The notes: a model not told the origin generated them from the sequence alone. A stretch of 64,000 nt of DNA from Helicobacter muridarum (GCF_000765805.2 NZ_JRPD02000009.1:1-64000), one strand, 5' to 3'; shown: positions 39,046-48,342, numbered from the stretch's first letter. Program-made: numbers and translations.

Positions 39046-39978
39046 ATGGATATAGAATCATTTTTCCTAAATACATTGCGCCAAAGCAAAATAATAGGCA
39101 ACTTAGATGATGATTGTGCATTATTAAGGACGAAGCCAATAACAAAAAAGGGTAATCTAATTATAGCTACGGATAGCTTTATAGAGGGCTCTCATTTTTT
39201 ATTATATGCAGTTAAAACACAGTGGATAAGTTATAAAAATTTGGCAAGGAAAGCCTTTTTAATCACCATATCAGACATTATTAGTTCTGGTGCAAAACCA
39301 TGCTTTGCTCTTTTAGCGATTACATTGCCTAGTTACATTAATAAAGCTAATATAAAAGAAATTATAGATGGCTTGCAAGAGATTTGCCTTGAATATCAAA
39401 TTATGCTTATAGGTGGAGATACTATTAAAGGAAGTGGACTTGGATTCCATGTAACAATTATGGGTGAGCTACAAGGTAGGTATTTAAGCAGAAGAGATGT
39501 TTTATGTGGTGATTTGCTAGCTTATACTAGCATTCGCAAAGGAAATTTGGGTAGGAGCTTACAATGCTTAAGAAAACTTTTACGCTATGAAGTTGAGCTT
39601 TCTAGTGTTAATAACTCTGTTATAGAATCTTCTAGCATTCAGGCAAGGTTTATTAATCCAGTTTTACGTGCTAAATTTCTTTTTAGGGCGCAAAAGTATA
39701 TTCACGCTTGTATGGATATTAGTGATGGTTTAGGTATGGAGATACATAGATTGCAACATATAAACAATCTAGGGCTATGCCTTTCAAAGGATTTTAAGGC
39801 TAAATCTTCAAGTAATGTTTACCAAAGTGGAGAGGAATATGAGCTGCTTTTTAGCTTCTCTCCTAAAGATTTGTTATGTATAAAACGTATTGCAAAACTT
39901 TGTCGCATAGATTTACATATTGTTGGAAGATTTGCTAGGCTTAGTAAGCAGAGATTTCATATTATTACATGGCACTAA
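39046..39978 (+). CDS. thiL: Thiamine-monophosphate kinase
   Basis: Phosphorylates thiamine monophosphate to the cofactor thiamine diphosphate. The PurM/AIR-synthase-like fold is recognisable from GNLDDDCALL, the ATDSFIEGSHF segment, ISDIISSGAKPCFALLAI and GGDTIKG in the N-terminal half, and ACMDISDGLGMEIHRL and SGEEYELLFSF in the C-terminal half. 310 residues, normal length. AAGGAG precedes the ATG. The U32 peptidase gene follows after 32 bases. Confidence 0.93.
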   Translation: MDIESFFLNTLRQSKIIGNLDDDCALLRTKPITKKGNLIIATDSFIEGSHFLLYAVKTQWISYKNLARKAFLITISDIISSGAKPCFALLAITLPSYINKANIKEIIDGLQEICLEYQIMLIGGDTIKGSGLGFHVTIMGELQGRYLSRRDVLCGDLLAYTSIRKGNLGRSLQCLRKLLRYEVELSSVNNSVIESSSIQARFINPVLRAKFLFRAQKYIHACMDISDGLGMEIHRLQHINNLGLCLSKDFKAKSSSNVYQSGEEYELLFSFSPKDLLCIKRIAKLCRIDLHIVGRFARLSKQRFHIITWH

Positions 39979-40010
39979 TACAATCCCAAAAAGCAAAATA
40001 AAGGAAAATT

Positions 40011-41522
40011 ATGAGTTTGGGCTTTACTACACAACAAAAAGCATATAAAAAAGCACAACTACTTTCACCAGCAGGCAATCTTAGCAAGATGAAAATAGCC
40101 TTGCATTATGGTGCGGATGCTGTATATGGTGGAGTTAGTCATTTTTCTTTGAGAAATAGAGCTAGTAAGAATTTTAGTTATGAGGATTTTAGGCTAGGAA
40201 TTGAATATGCGCATGGACTAGGGAAGAAGGTCTATGTAACGATCAATGGATTCCCGTTTAATTCACAAATTGATAGCCTTAAGAATCATATTGCAAAAAT
40301 GCGCGATTTATCACCAGATGCATTTATTATTGCAGCACCCGGTGTTGTAAGATTGGCGCGCAAGATTGCACCAAATATTCCTATTCATCTATCAACACAG
40401 GCAAATGTGCTAAATGTTCTTGATGCTAGTGTATATTTTGATATGGGTGTTAAGCGAATTGTTGCTGCTAGAGAGATTAGTCTTAATGATTGCATAGAGA
40501 TTAAGAAGGTTTTGCCAGATTTAGAGATTGAGATATTTGTGCATGGTAGTATGTGCTTTGCTTTTTCTGGTCGCTGTTTAATTTCTGCTTTGCAACATGG
40601 TAGAGTGCCAAATAGGGGAAGCTGTGCTAATGATTGCAGATTTGATTATGAATATTTTATAAGAGATAAGAAAAATCAGAATCTAGTTGAGTTTAACCCA
40701 CAAGAGCTTTATGTAAGGAATCCAGATAACAATATGCTTATGCGATTAGAACAAGAAGAGGGCATAGGCACGCATATTTTCAATTCTAAAGATTTGAATC
40801 TAGCGAGTCATATTCATGATATTTTAGAATCAAATGCCATTGATGCTCTAAAAATTGAGGGGCGCACTAAGAGTAGCTACTATGCTGCTATAACTGCTCG
40901 CACATATAAGCTTGCAATGCAAGACTATTATGAAAACACTAAACGTGAGAATCTTTATCAATACGAATTGCACACATTAAAGAATAGGGGCTTTAGCGAT
41001 GGATATATTGTGCATAGACCATTTCAAAGGTTTGATACTCAAAATTTCCTTAGTGCTATTAGTGATGGTAGTTATCAAGTTTGTGCAGAAGTAGATGAGA
41101 GTGGAAAATTTTTCCTTTGCAAGCATACTATTAGAAAAAATGATTGGTTAGAGATTATTTCCCCTTTAGAGTGTTATGCTGGCTCAAATTTTAGCCTTAG
41201 TTTTCCATCTAAATCTATGCTTGATTCATATAGCAATAAAGAAGATTACATTAAGGAATCTTTGCTAAAGGACAATGTGCATAATACGACAACTAATACA
41301 TCTAATAATGTGGATTTTATGAAAGAAGAATTTTGTCATTTAGGTGAAATAAAAAATGACATAGGTCAGATTATTTGCATTGAGGATAGATTCTATCTTA
41401 AGCTATTTAAAATTTTGACTGCAAGCGGAAGAGAATTAGAATCAATTCATAGTGGTAACACTAATGCTATTGTGCTGCCTACTCGTCTTCCCGCTTTTAG
41501 TTTTTTACGCGTAAAGATATAA
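40011..41522 (+). CDS. Peptidase family U32 protein (collagenase-like / RNA hydroxylation type)
   Basis: 503 residues. The N-terminal barrel begins LLSPAGNLSKMKIALHYGADAVY. The U32 signature region follows, EIFVHGSMCFAFSGRCLISA and NRGSCANDCRFDYEY, with the Cys cluster that in relatives binds an Fe-S cluster. Members were first described as collagenases (PrtC in H. pylori), but characterised ones (TrhP, RlhA, UbiU/V) take part in prephenate-dependent RNA or quinone hydroxylation. A low-complexity insertion (~403-442, NTTTNTSNN inside) lies in the C-terminal domain and accounts for the ~70 residues of excess length. Downstream of thiL. Confidence 0.88.
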   Translation: MSLGFTTQQKAYKKAQLLSPAGNLSKMKIALHYGADAVYGGVSHFSLRNRASKNFSYEDFRLGIEYAHGLGKKVYVTINGFPFNSQIDSLKNHIAKMRDLSPDAFIIAAPGVVRLARKIAPNIPIHLSTQANVLNVLDASVYFDMGVKRIVAAREISLNDCIEIKKVLPDLEIEIFVHGSMCFAFSGRCLISALQHGRVPNRGSCANDCRFDYEYFIRDKKNQNLVEFNPQELYVRNPDNNMLMRLEQEEGIGTHIFNSKDLNLASHIHDILESNAIDALKIEGRTKSSYYAAITARTYKLAMQDYYENTKRENLYQYELHTLKNRGFSDGYIVHRPFQRFDTQNFLSAISDGSYQVCAEVDESGKFFLCKHTIRKNDWLEIISPLECYAGSNFSLSFPSKSMLDSYSNKEDYIKESLLKDNVHNTTTNTSNNVDFMKEEFCHLGEIKNDIGQIICIEDRFYLKLFKILTASGRELESIHSGNTNAIVLPTRLPAFSFLRVKI

Positions 41523-41658
41523 TTTTGTAGTTTTAATGATTCTTATATTTTTATTGTAGGTATATTGTCAACTAGTCTATTATCTACCAATGGCTATTTA
41601 TGATTCTAAATCATATACATTTTAGCAATACTAGTTAATGCTTTGCTATCGAATTTAC

Positions 41659-42072
41659 CTAATGTTTATTTGTGGTTAGCAAGTCTGATAAATGATATTT
41701 GCTAAATTCCTGAATGAACGCATCACGAGCATTTTTTACTACAACTTTCAAGTTACAATCAGCATGATATGGACATAACTCGCCTATATCTTGTTTTAGG
41801 CAATCCACTATATGAATATTATTTTCTGTGTATAATAGGACTGATTCTAGATTGATTTCTTTTGGCTGTTTGGCAAGCTTTATGCCGCCCTCTCTACCCT
41901 TAAATGATTCTATGAAATGCCCTCTTGATAGCTTATGAATAATCTTTTTTAGGTGATTTTGTGATATTTGTAGCTCTTTTGCCATTTGCTCTACAGTGTT
42001 TAATCTATCATTATTTTCTGCAAGATATATAAGGGCGCGAAACGCATAATCACTAAACTTTGATAACTGCAT
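41659..42072 (-). CDS. Rrf2-family Fe-S transcription regulator
   Basis: 137 residues. Winged helix MQLSKFSDYAFRALIYLAEN, recognition helix around SQNHLKKIIHKLSRGHFIES, then KGREGGIKLAKQP, all standard for Rrf2. Three cysteines follow (C-x8-C-x5-C: DCLKQDIGELCPYHADC), the arrangement used for Fe-S binding in NsrR and IscR relatives. It is closest in layout to NsrR, so nitric oxide or redox sensing is the likely input; the targets are unknown. AAGGA precedes the ATG. It is the last gene after the GspE/OMP/NYN series (12-base gap), so it may share their transcript. Confidence 0.88.
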   Translation of the reverse strand: MQLSKFSDYAFRALIYLAENNDRLNTVEQMAKELQISQNHLKKIIHKLSRGHFIESFKGREGGIKLAKQPKEINLESVLLYTENNIHIVDCLKQDIGELCPYHADCNLKVVVKNARDAFIQEFSKYHLSDLLTTNKH

Positions 42073-42084
42073 AATATTCCTTAT

Positions 42085-42720
42085 CTAGTCATTTTTACCT
42101 TGCAAATGGAGAGCACTTTGGACATATTCTATGATCTCATCACAGCTCCTAGAACGTAATAAATCTGAATGTTTAATTAAACTGTGGTTAATTTCAAAGC
42201 CATTCTTAAGGTTTGCTAAAATGGTTGTCATGCCATTTGTTCTTGCGCATTTCATCGCTGGAATGAGATCAATATCTTTAGAAAAGATCATAATTCTATC
42301 AGCTAGTTTGTTGTATACAATATGGGCTATATCTAGTCCTATTAGCATATCAACTTGCTTTTGAATGATTATTGGATGGCCATGTGAATCTATTCCACGA
42401 AACTTAGACACCCCAAGCCTTGTCGCGACAAATGGCAGTCTTACAATATCATCTAAGAATTGTGTGATTTGAGCAACTTTTTTGTTGTGTTCTTCTTTAT
42501 TTTTTTCCAAGAGTTTTTCTTCTAGCGGCTTTGCTGTGTAGAAGAAAATCTTCTTAAGCCGCTCTTCTTTTAGCAGGAATGAATGAATGAGGGCTATGAC
42601 ATGATATGCATTATTGTAATCCATGGTAACTTCATTGAATGAGGTATATTGTTGATCTCTGTGAATCTTTTTAATTTCATGTCGTAAATTTTCCCAATCT
42701 ACAAAAATTACTGTGTCCAT
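42085..42720 (-). CDS. NYN-domain (LabA/DUF88-like) putative ribonuclease
   Basis: 211 residues of PIN-like NYN fold. The acidic metal-binding residues lie in VIFVDWENL near the N-terminus, QKQVDMLIGLDIAHI (~120) and IFSKDIDLIPAMK (~145). The C-terminal helix is followed by a short tail. NYN proteins are predicted or shown RNA nucleases acting in RNA turnover. AAGGA before the ATG. It is packed between the OMP gene (9-base gap) and the Rrf2 regulator. Confidence 0.85.
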   Translation of the reverse strand: MDTVIFVDWENLRHEIKKIHRDQQYTSFNEVTMDYNNAYHVIALIHSFLLKEERLKKIFFYTAKPLEEKLLEKNKEEHNKKVAQITQFLDDIVRLPFVATRLGVSKFRGIDSHGHPIIIQKQVDMLIGLDIAHIVYNKLADRIMIFSKDIDLIPAMKCARTNGMTTILANLKNGFEINHSLIKHSDLLRSRSCDEIIEYVQSALHLQGKND

Positions 42721-42728
42721 ATTATTCC

Positions 42729-43544
42729 TTAAAACTTATAGCTATATGCTATGTATGGGCTAAAATCAATTAGCACTCCATTGTTGTCTATTGTTAGGCT
42801 TTGAGTGGGTAGTAATTTTATACCAATCTCGAACTTATTCTTATGGGTTATTGTTATTGTTGCGCCACCTTGCACAGTTACATTTGCACCCCATGCATAT
42901 TTTGATATGGTTCCATTTGATAATATCATAGGTGTTTTGTTGTCAAAATATACAAGAACACCAGCTCCTACTCCAATGAAGAATCCAAATGTATTTCTAT
43001 ATGTTTTATCCATAAAGAAATCAATCAAAATATCAATACCTAGCGAGGCTAAAATCATTGTTCCGGAATATTTGGGAATATTTTGTATTCTTTGTAGTTC
43101 ACCTTTATTAAGAGTTGCTATGGCTAGATTATCATTTGTAAAGTCAAGTCCAAAATATCCTCTAATGCCAATATAACTATCAAGATAACTTATCATGCCT
43201 CCCCTAATTCCAAACCCAGAGCTTATGATATTTACTTGCGGGCTGTTTTCATTTGAGCGATTTATTGAGGCTATGTTGTAAGATACTAGTATATAGTAAC
43301 CATCGCGTTTAATACTTTCTTGTTTTAGAAGTTGATTTTGGGTTTTATTCTTTGCAATTTTTGGCTTATTTAGCACAGGCTGCAATAACTTAACTTGTTC
43401 TTGTGTATAGCTTTTTTTATTTAGTAATCCATTATCATTATCTTGAAAATCTATTGCATTTGCATGTAGCCATATAGAACATAGCAATGCAGAGTATATT
43501 AGCAAGTAATTTTTAATTGGTATCTTGCACATAGATATTATCAT
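42729..43544 (-). CDS. Helicobacter-type outer-membrane protein
   Basis: 271 residues with an N-terminal signal peptide (IYSALLCSIWLHANA), a ~50-residue Asn/Lys/Gln-rich linker, and a beta-barrel with alternating patterns (SGFGIRGGMISYLDSYIGIRG). It ends in PYIAYSYKF, with the C-terminal Phe. It belongs with the OMP family expanded in Helicobacter; specific function unknown. Its start overlaps the stop of the GspE ATPase gene by 4 bases, so it is translationally coupled to it. That is an unusual partnership and may mean an outer-membrane component of the same machine. Confidence 0.8.
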   Translation of the reverse strand: MIISMCKIPIKNYLLIYSALLCSIWLHANAIDFQDNDNGLLNKKSYTQEQVKLLQPVLNKPKIAKNKTQNQLLKQESIKRDGYYILVSYNIASINRSNENSPQVNIISSGFGIRGGMISYLDSYIGIRGYFGLDFTNDNLAIATLNKGELQRIQNIPKYSGTMILASLGIDILIDFFMDKTYRNTFGFFIGVGAGVLVYFDNKTPMILSNGTISKYAWGANVTVQGGATITITHKNKFEIGIKLLPTQSLTIDNNGVLIDFSPYIAYSYKF

Positions 43545-45154
43545 ATTAGACTTTCTTCATAACAGATCTTTCCTTGCTCAAACAATTCTTTTGCTTGTTG
43601 TTTTAGGCTAATAAATCCATGCTTAGAATCTTGATGTAAAAGATTTCCTCTTAAGAAATCTTGCATAATTTCGGAATCTATGATTTCTTGAATTAGGATT
43701 CTCTTTCCAAATCCTTGATAATAGCAATGCATACAACCCTTAGATATGGATTTTCCCTCTACCTTGCACTTTTGGCAAAATGTTTTAAGAAGCCTTTGCG
43801 AAATAATACAGCTTATTGTTGATTCTAGTAAATACTGTTTTGCGCCTAAATCCTTTAACCTAGCTATACTTGATAGGCAGTCATGGGAATGTATGCTAGC
43901 TAGCACTAAATGCCCAGTCAATGCGGCTCTAAGCGCGCTATCCATGGTAGCACTATCTCGTATTTCACCTATCATAATCACATCTGGATCTTGTCTTAAA
44001 ATATGCTTTAAAGCCATTGAAAAACTTAAATTTTCGCTAACTTGACATTGAGTAATGCCCTTGATGTGTTGCTCTACTGGATCTTCTATAGTTATAATTT
44101 TTCTTGTCCCATCGTTAAGGAATCTTATGCAGTTGTATAGTAAAGTGCTTTTACCGCTACCAGTAGTACCACTTACAAGAATGAGACCGCTCTTCGTAAT
44201 CAAATGCTTTTTTAGCGATTCTGTTATGTGTTGTTGTAAATTTAGGGAATCTAAACTAAGAAATCTTTGCGAATAATTGGGAATCCTAAGCACTACGCTT
44301 TCGCCATCTAATGCTGGGAAGCATGAGACCCTAATATCGCAATTTTTTTGATGAGGAAACAATATATTAGAGGAATCTTCTATACATTTGTAAAGGTTTT
44401 TAAATAATTCTGTATTAAATAGCCCTTGAATGCTAAAGTGCCCATCTTGTGGTATTTTCTTTTCTGTTATATCTAAGTGGCAAAGTAATTTTATCTTTTG
44501 AGTAAGTTTATAAAATAGATTTTCATTGAGGTTTATGATGTGTAACAAATTTCCTTCAATACGTAAGCAAAGTGAGCCAATTTTTTCTTGTAGGGTAATG
44601 TGAATATCGCTTACATTATATATAACGCATAGTGAAATCAGATTCACAATCAAATCTTCGTGTAAGTCTCCTTTATCTAATTGGTGTTTAATTGTTAAGC
44701 AAAAGTTGATTTCATGCAAGAATTTTTGTGTGCATATGTACAATGAGACACCACATTTAGGATAATGTCTATTTATTTTCTCTTGTAATTCAGTTTGATT
44801 AGATATATCAAGAGGCTCTTGCAATATCACACAAATATTTTTAAGATTATCGCTAAAAAATATAATGTGTGGAAGCAGAATCTGCTTTGCTTTCATAATA
44901 GAAAATATATGCCCTCTATTTCTTTTTAATAATGCTATCCCACGAGATTGTATATGGTTAGCTAGGAATGTAGATTCTATATATCCATGTGCCTCCATAA
45001 ATTTATGAAAGATTAGGTTTTTATCCCATATCATATTGCATAAAAAATTTATCAATTCTACTCTCTGAGAAGAATCTAATGTTTCATATATGTAATGTGT
45101 AGGCATGTATGGATTTTTTATAATTTGTGCTTGGAGTGATTGAATGCTATTCAT
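43541..45154 (-). CDS. GspE/PilB-type secretion ATPase (Cts-like)
   Basis: 537-residue hexameric ATPase that powers pseudopilus assembly. The N-terminal ~170 residues are divergent. The core has Walker A VSGTTGSGKSTLLY, the Asp box ITIEDPVEQHIKG, Walker B RQDPDVIMIGEIRD and the His box LTGHLVLASIHSHD. A zinc site with two Cys pairs (CQKC and CMHC) lies near residue 470. In Campylobacter the homologous CtsE is needed for natural transformation. A pseudopilin gene is 5 kb away. No inner-membrane platform (GspF), secretin or prepilin peptidase is in this window, so those must be elsewhere. First gene of the GspE/OMP/NYN/Rrf2 series. Confidence 0.9.
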   Translation of the reverse strand: MNSIQSLQAQIIKNPYMPTHYIYETLDSSQRVELINFLCNMIWDKNLIFHKFMEAHGYIESTFLANHIQSRGIALLKRNRGHIFSIMKAKQILLPHIIFFSDNLKNICVILQEPLDISNQTELQEKINRHYPKCGVSLYICTQKFLHEINFCLTIKHQLDKGDLHEDLIVNLISLCVIYNVSDIHITLQEKIGSLCLRIEGNLLHIINLNENLFYKLTQKIKLLCHLDITEKKIPQDGHFSIQGLFNTELFKNLYKCIEDSSNILFPHQKNCDIRVSCFPALDGESVVLRIPNYSQRFLSLDSLNLQQHITESLKKHLITKSGLILVSGTTGSGKSTLLYNCIRFLNDGTRKIITIEDPVEQHIKGITQCQVSENLSFSMALKHILRQDPDVIMIGEIRDSATMDSALRAALTGHLVLASIHSHDCLSSIARLKDLGAKQYLLESTISCIISQRLLKTFCQKCKVEGKSISKGCMHCYYQGFGKRILIQEIIDSEIMQDFLRGNLLHQDSKHGFISLKQQAKELFEQGKICYEESLI

Positions 45155-45345
45155 TGTAGACTTTCTTTTAAGCTATGGAATCAATATTTATTTTAGGATT
45201 GTGCTTTTGGCTTGTATTATAACAAATTGTTTACCTAGTTAAGTTTTAAATTTCTTAAATATTCCTAGCTTTATATTATGCTATATTGGCTAGCTTAGAA
45301 TACATTATGCATTGTATGACTTTCAATTTCCTATATACTTAACCC

Positions 45346-46323
45346 TTAATGCCAAAATATTTTTTTCCCAATAAACTTTGTTGCAATCTTATTAATCAAT
45401 CTTAGCACATATTGCTGTCTGCCATTAAATACGCCTTCAAATATTGCTTTATCAATTTTCTCATCAACGCTTATTTGACTAGGTGCTACAAGAGGAAATT
45501 TTAGCTCGTAGTTTGGTAGGGTAGCAAAAATGGATTCATCTTTAGTATGTGTAGCATCATCTCTATTAAACCCTATATTGCGAATCATAGAGTTTTTAGG
45601 CTGTATGCTTATCATATTGTATTTCCAGCTAGTATATGTAAGTGGATAATCCCAAGTATCAATTTCGTTTGCGATATATTTGCTAAAGATTCTATACCAG
45701 TATTTTCTTTCTCTATGATTACAAAACCTCATCTTTTGGAAATATAGCTCAAAGTCCTTAATCTCGCGTTCATATCTAGCCCATCTATTTGCCCAGCTAG
45801 CCCAGCCCCAAATATGCGCATATTTTGAGAAAAAGTAATCCTCTTTCATTCTGTGTTTTGTTTTTGGAAGTATATCTAGCCCACTCCAGCCTGCTATTAA
45901 TAATATATTTTTCATTTCTTTGTATGTTTCTAATAGCTCATCGCAAAATCTAAAGAAACTAAGATTTGGCAGACAATCATCTTCTATAATAATACCTTGT
46001 TCTTCGTTATCAAAAAACCACGAAATAGCAGAGCTAACGCCCATTTTACAACCATGATTAGAATCTAAAAAGCGAGTTTTTACTTCGCATTGGTTATTGA
46101 TTGTATGAAGCATATATTCTCTTACTCTTGCTACCTTATCGCTTTCTAATTCATTATTGGAATCTTTTTTACCTACTCTTGCTCCATCGCTTGCTAGATA
46201 TATCCTAGATGGATTTGTTTTTAGGATTTGTGGTAGAGTTTGTTTTACTGTGTCAAGTCTATTAAATGTTAGAAAGAGTATCGGAGATTTGCATTGATAG
46301 CCTTTTTTTGACACTTCATTCAT
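45346..46323 (-). CDS. Glycosyltransferase (GNT-I-like)
   Basis: 325 residues of GT-A type. PILFLTFNRLDTVKQTL at the N-terminus binds the nucleotide sugar. A DSNHGCKMGVSSAISWFF segment leads to the metal-binding IIIEDDCLPNLSFF, as in GNT-I relatives. The C-terminal half has WGWASWANRW and NIGFNRDDATHT. Likely adds a sugar to lipopolysaccharide or another surface glycan. A GGAG site precedes the ATG, which overlaps the stop of the upstream paralogue by 4 bases. Confidence 0.8.
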   Translation of the reverse strand: MNEVSKKGYQCKSPILFLTFNRLDTVKQTLPQILKTNPSRIYLASDGARVGKKDSNNELESDKVARVREYMLHTINNQCEVKTRFLDSNHGCKMGVSSAISWFFDNEEQGIIIEDDCLPNLSFFRFCDELLETYKEMKNILLIAGWSGLDILPKTKHRMKEDYFFSKYAHIWGWASWANRWARYEREIKDFELYFQKMRFCNHRERKYWYRIFSKYIANEIDTWDYPLTYTSWKYNMISIQPKNSMIRNIGFNRDDATHTKDESIFATLPNYELKFPLVAPSQISVDEKIDKAIFEGVFNGRQQYVLRLINKIATKFIGKKIFWH

Positions 46324-46919
46324 ACAGACTCCTTTTTGGGAGTGCTATATGCTTTTCTTTTAAAAAATGAGTGTAAATATATACTGTTGTGGATTCTATG
46401 ATATGAGCTGTTATTGATATAGACAGTATTATTTGATTGGTTTGCTCTCCCCATTATGTAGCGAATCACACGCTTATTTATACTATTTCCAAGTTTTTTT
46501 GGAAGTTTTGCAATGCTTTTTGCTAATGTCTTTTGTCTTATTTCTAGTTCAAATTTTCTAATTCTATTAAAGGCTAAATTTGATTCTATTATCTCATATG
46601 GATAGCCTAGTGGCAAGGAGTTATTTATAGTTTTTGAATTATAGATATTTCCATACTCATCACAATGTGTTCTGCTTGAATCAAATCCTATCTGTTCGAT
46701 TAGCGAATGCGATGACAGTAAATTTAAATCCCTATGATTAGCACCACATGGGTTAATATAGTCTATATCTTCTTTTGAAACATTCTTCTTAGATCCGTCT
46801 GAATATATGAACAGTTTGCTTTGTTTGCTTAGGATATTGTTTGATAGTGCTTGCAGGGTTTGTATAGTATGATTAAGGCGATTGTAGGTGAATAGTAAAA
46901 TAGGGGCTAACTCTTTCAT
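46320..46919 (-). pseudogene. Internally deleted glycosyltransferase paralogue
   Basis: 199 residues, in frame. Residues 1-45 (PILLFTYNRLNHTIQTLQAL, FIYSDGSK) match the N-terminus of the glycosyltransferase encoded immediately downstream. Residues ~84-97 (LIEQIGFDSSRTHC) match that enzyme's C-terminal NIGFNRDDATHT region. The ~190 residues between, including the metal-binding EDD motif, are absent. An in-frame deletion inside a tandem copy explains this best. The remaining protein cannot be an active transferase, although the AAGGAG site is intact and it may still be translated and coupled to the next gene. Confidence 0.65.
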
Positions 46920-47017
46920 TTTGCTCCTTGAAAATTATTGATTACTTGATGTTAAATTATAGCTTATTATACGAATTCTAATACAGCAGGTCGCATTTAA
47001 TGATATTTAGTTTGTGA

Positions 47018-47023
47018 TATAAT
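47018..47023 (+). promoter_or_regulatory. Extended -10 box of dapB
   Basis: TGATATAAT, that is TATAAT with the upstream TGN of an extended -10, lies ~33 bases before the dapB ATG. The leader then contains the AAGGAGAGG ribosome site. Confidence 0.55.
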
Positions 47024-47055
47024 TAAGCTAGATAATAATTCAATAAGGAGAGGCA

Positions 47056-47835
47056 ATGTTAGATGTGGGAATCTTTGGTGCGACAGGCAGAGTAGGCAAA
47101 CTATTGATAAATGAAATTATCCTAGATAAAAAGTCTCATCTATCAAGCGTTTATGTTCGCAATGAATTGCAGTATGACATTCCATCAAATACATTTATAA
47201 CAAGTGATATGTCATCTTTTGTAAAGACTAGTCGAGTTATTATTGATTTTTCAAGTGCAGAGGCTACACAATTACTATTAGAATCTATATTAGAGGTGCA
47301 TTCAAATAATGAAAATGTTCCAGCATTAGTTATTGGTACAACGGGGTTAAGTTCCAATCAACAAGATTTGCTTTCTAAAGTAAGTAAAATTGTGCCTATC
47401 CTTTACTCAAGTAATATGAGTTTTGGTGCAGCTTTGTTGAATAGAATTGTAGCCTTGCTAAGCAATAAGTGGCGTGATTGCGAAATAGAAATTACAGAAA
47501 TTCATCATAGATATAAAAAAGACGCACCATCAGGGACTGCACTAAGCCTTGCTAATAGCGCGCTTAAAGAGCGCAACTTGGATTCTAGTCATTTGAAATT
47601 TGGTAGAGAAGGTATAGCCTTAAGAAGCAAAGATGAGATTGGGATTTTAAGTCTTAGAGGGGGAGATTTAGTTGGTAGACACACAGTTGGATTTTATGGT
47701 GATGGAGAATGCTTAGAGCTTACTCATACTGCTACTTCTAGGTTAACATTTGCTAAGGGGGCACTTAAAGCAGCGTTTTGGATTGTTGATAAACCAAGTG
47801 ATTTGTATAGTATGTCCGATATGTTTGAATTGTGA
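47056..47835 (+). CDS. dapB: 4-hydroxy-tetrahydrodipicolinate reductase
   Basis: NAD(P)H-dependent step of lysine and meso-diaminopimelate synthesis. N-terminal Rossmann GIFGATGRVGKLL, IGTTGLSSNQQDLL, the catalytic EIHHRYKKDAPSGTA (HH and K residues) and C-terminal GVGFYGDGE-like VGFYGDGECLEL are visible. 259 residues, normal. A strong AAGGAGAGG site precedes the ATG. It starts a plus-strand run with the small conserved gene and the RND pump. Confidence 0.96.
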   Translation: MLDVGIFGATGRVGKLLINEIILDKKSHLSSVYVRNELQYDIPSNTFITSDMSSFVKTSRVIIDFSSAEATQLLLESILEVHSNNENVPALVIGTTGLSSNQQDLLSKVSKIVPILYSSNMSFGAALLNRIVALLSNKWRDCEIEITEIHHRYKKDAPSGTALSLANSALKERNLDSSHLKFGREGIALRSKDEIGILSLRGGDLVGRHTVGFYGDGECLELTHTATSRLTFAKGALKAAFWIVDKPSDLYSMSDMFEL

Positions 47836-47857
47836 AGTATGCTTATCGGGAGGAAAA

Positions 47858-48337
47858 ATGTATAAGGAATATTTTGGAGATATTTTAGTTAGACATGCCA
47901 AAGAGATAATAGAGCATTTATTAGAATTTAGAATACATTTTTATTTGCAATGCAATGTAGATAAAGTAAGCTTTGAGCCATCATTACCAGAAGAGATTGT
48001 AGCTAGCTTTCAGCCACTAATTGACTTTGTGCTAGCAGGTTATACATTTGATAGTATTGAGATTTGGGATAATCAAATATGCTTTGAAGCAGGTTTTGGT
48101 AAAGAAAACTTTGGAAGCATTGTTAGCGTGCCATTCTCTGCAATAGTTCAGATTATTATCCCTACTCAAGATAGAATAGTGCGCGATATATGTGTTTTTA
48201 TTAATACTGTAAGCCTATTAGAGCTTGATATGAAAACCGATAAAATAAATGAGGAAACAAACCAAGAAGATGAGCTGCTAGCTAGCTCTAAGAACGCAAT
48301 ACTATCTAATCCAAATAACAAGTTCTTAAAGCATTAA
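47858..48337 (+). CDS. Conserved unknown protein after dapB, possibly SspB-like
   Basis: 159 residues from the ATG at 47858, which has GGGAGGA just before it; the open frame extends upstream into dapB but without a ribosome site. Cytosolic. It has a helical N-terminus, a beta-rich core (SIEIWDNQICFEAGFG, SIVSVPFSAIVQIIIP) and an acidic, low-complexity tail from ~125. The core order (FxAxFG...VPFxAIxxI) and the acidic tail recall SspB, the ClpXP adaptor. The match is loose and offered only as a possibility. Confidence 0.6.
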   Translation: MYKEYFGDILVRHAKEIIEHLLEFRIHFYLQCNVDKVSFEPSLPEEIVASFQPLIDFVLAGYTFDSIEIWDNQICFEAGFGKENFGSIVSVPFSAIVQIIIPTQDRIVRDICVFINTVSLLELDMKTDKINEETNQEDELLASSKNAILSNPNNKFLKH

Positions 48338-48342
48338 TTGCT

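Noticed and set aside
38979-39101. 41 extra N-terminal codons of the acidic membrane protein
   Set aside because: No ribosome site at 39101, overlap with the divergent promoter and thiL start, and a strong site before ATG 38978.
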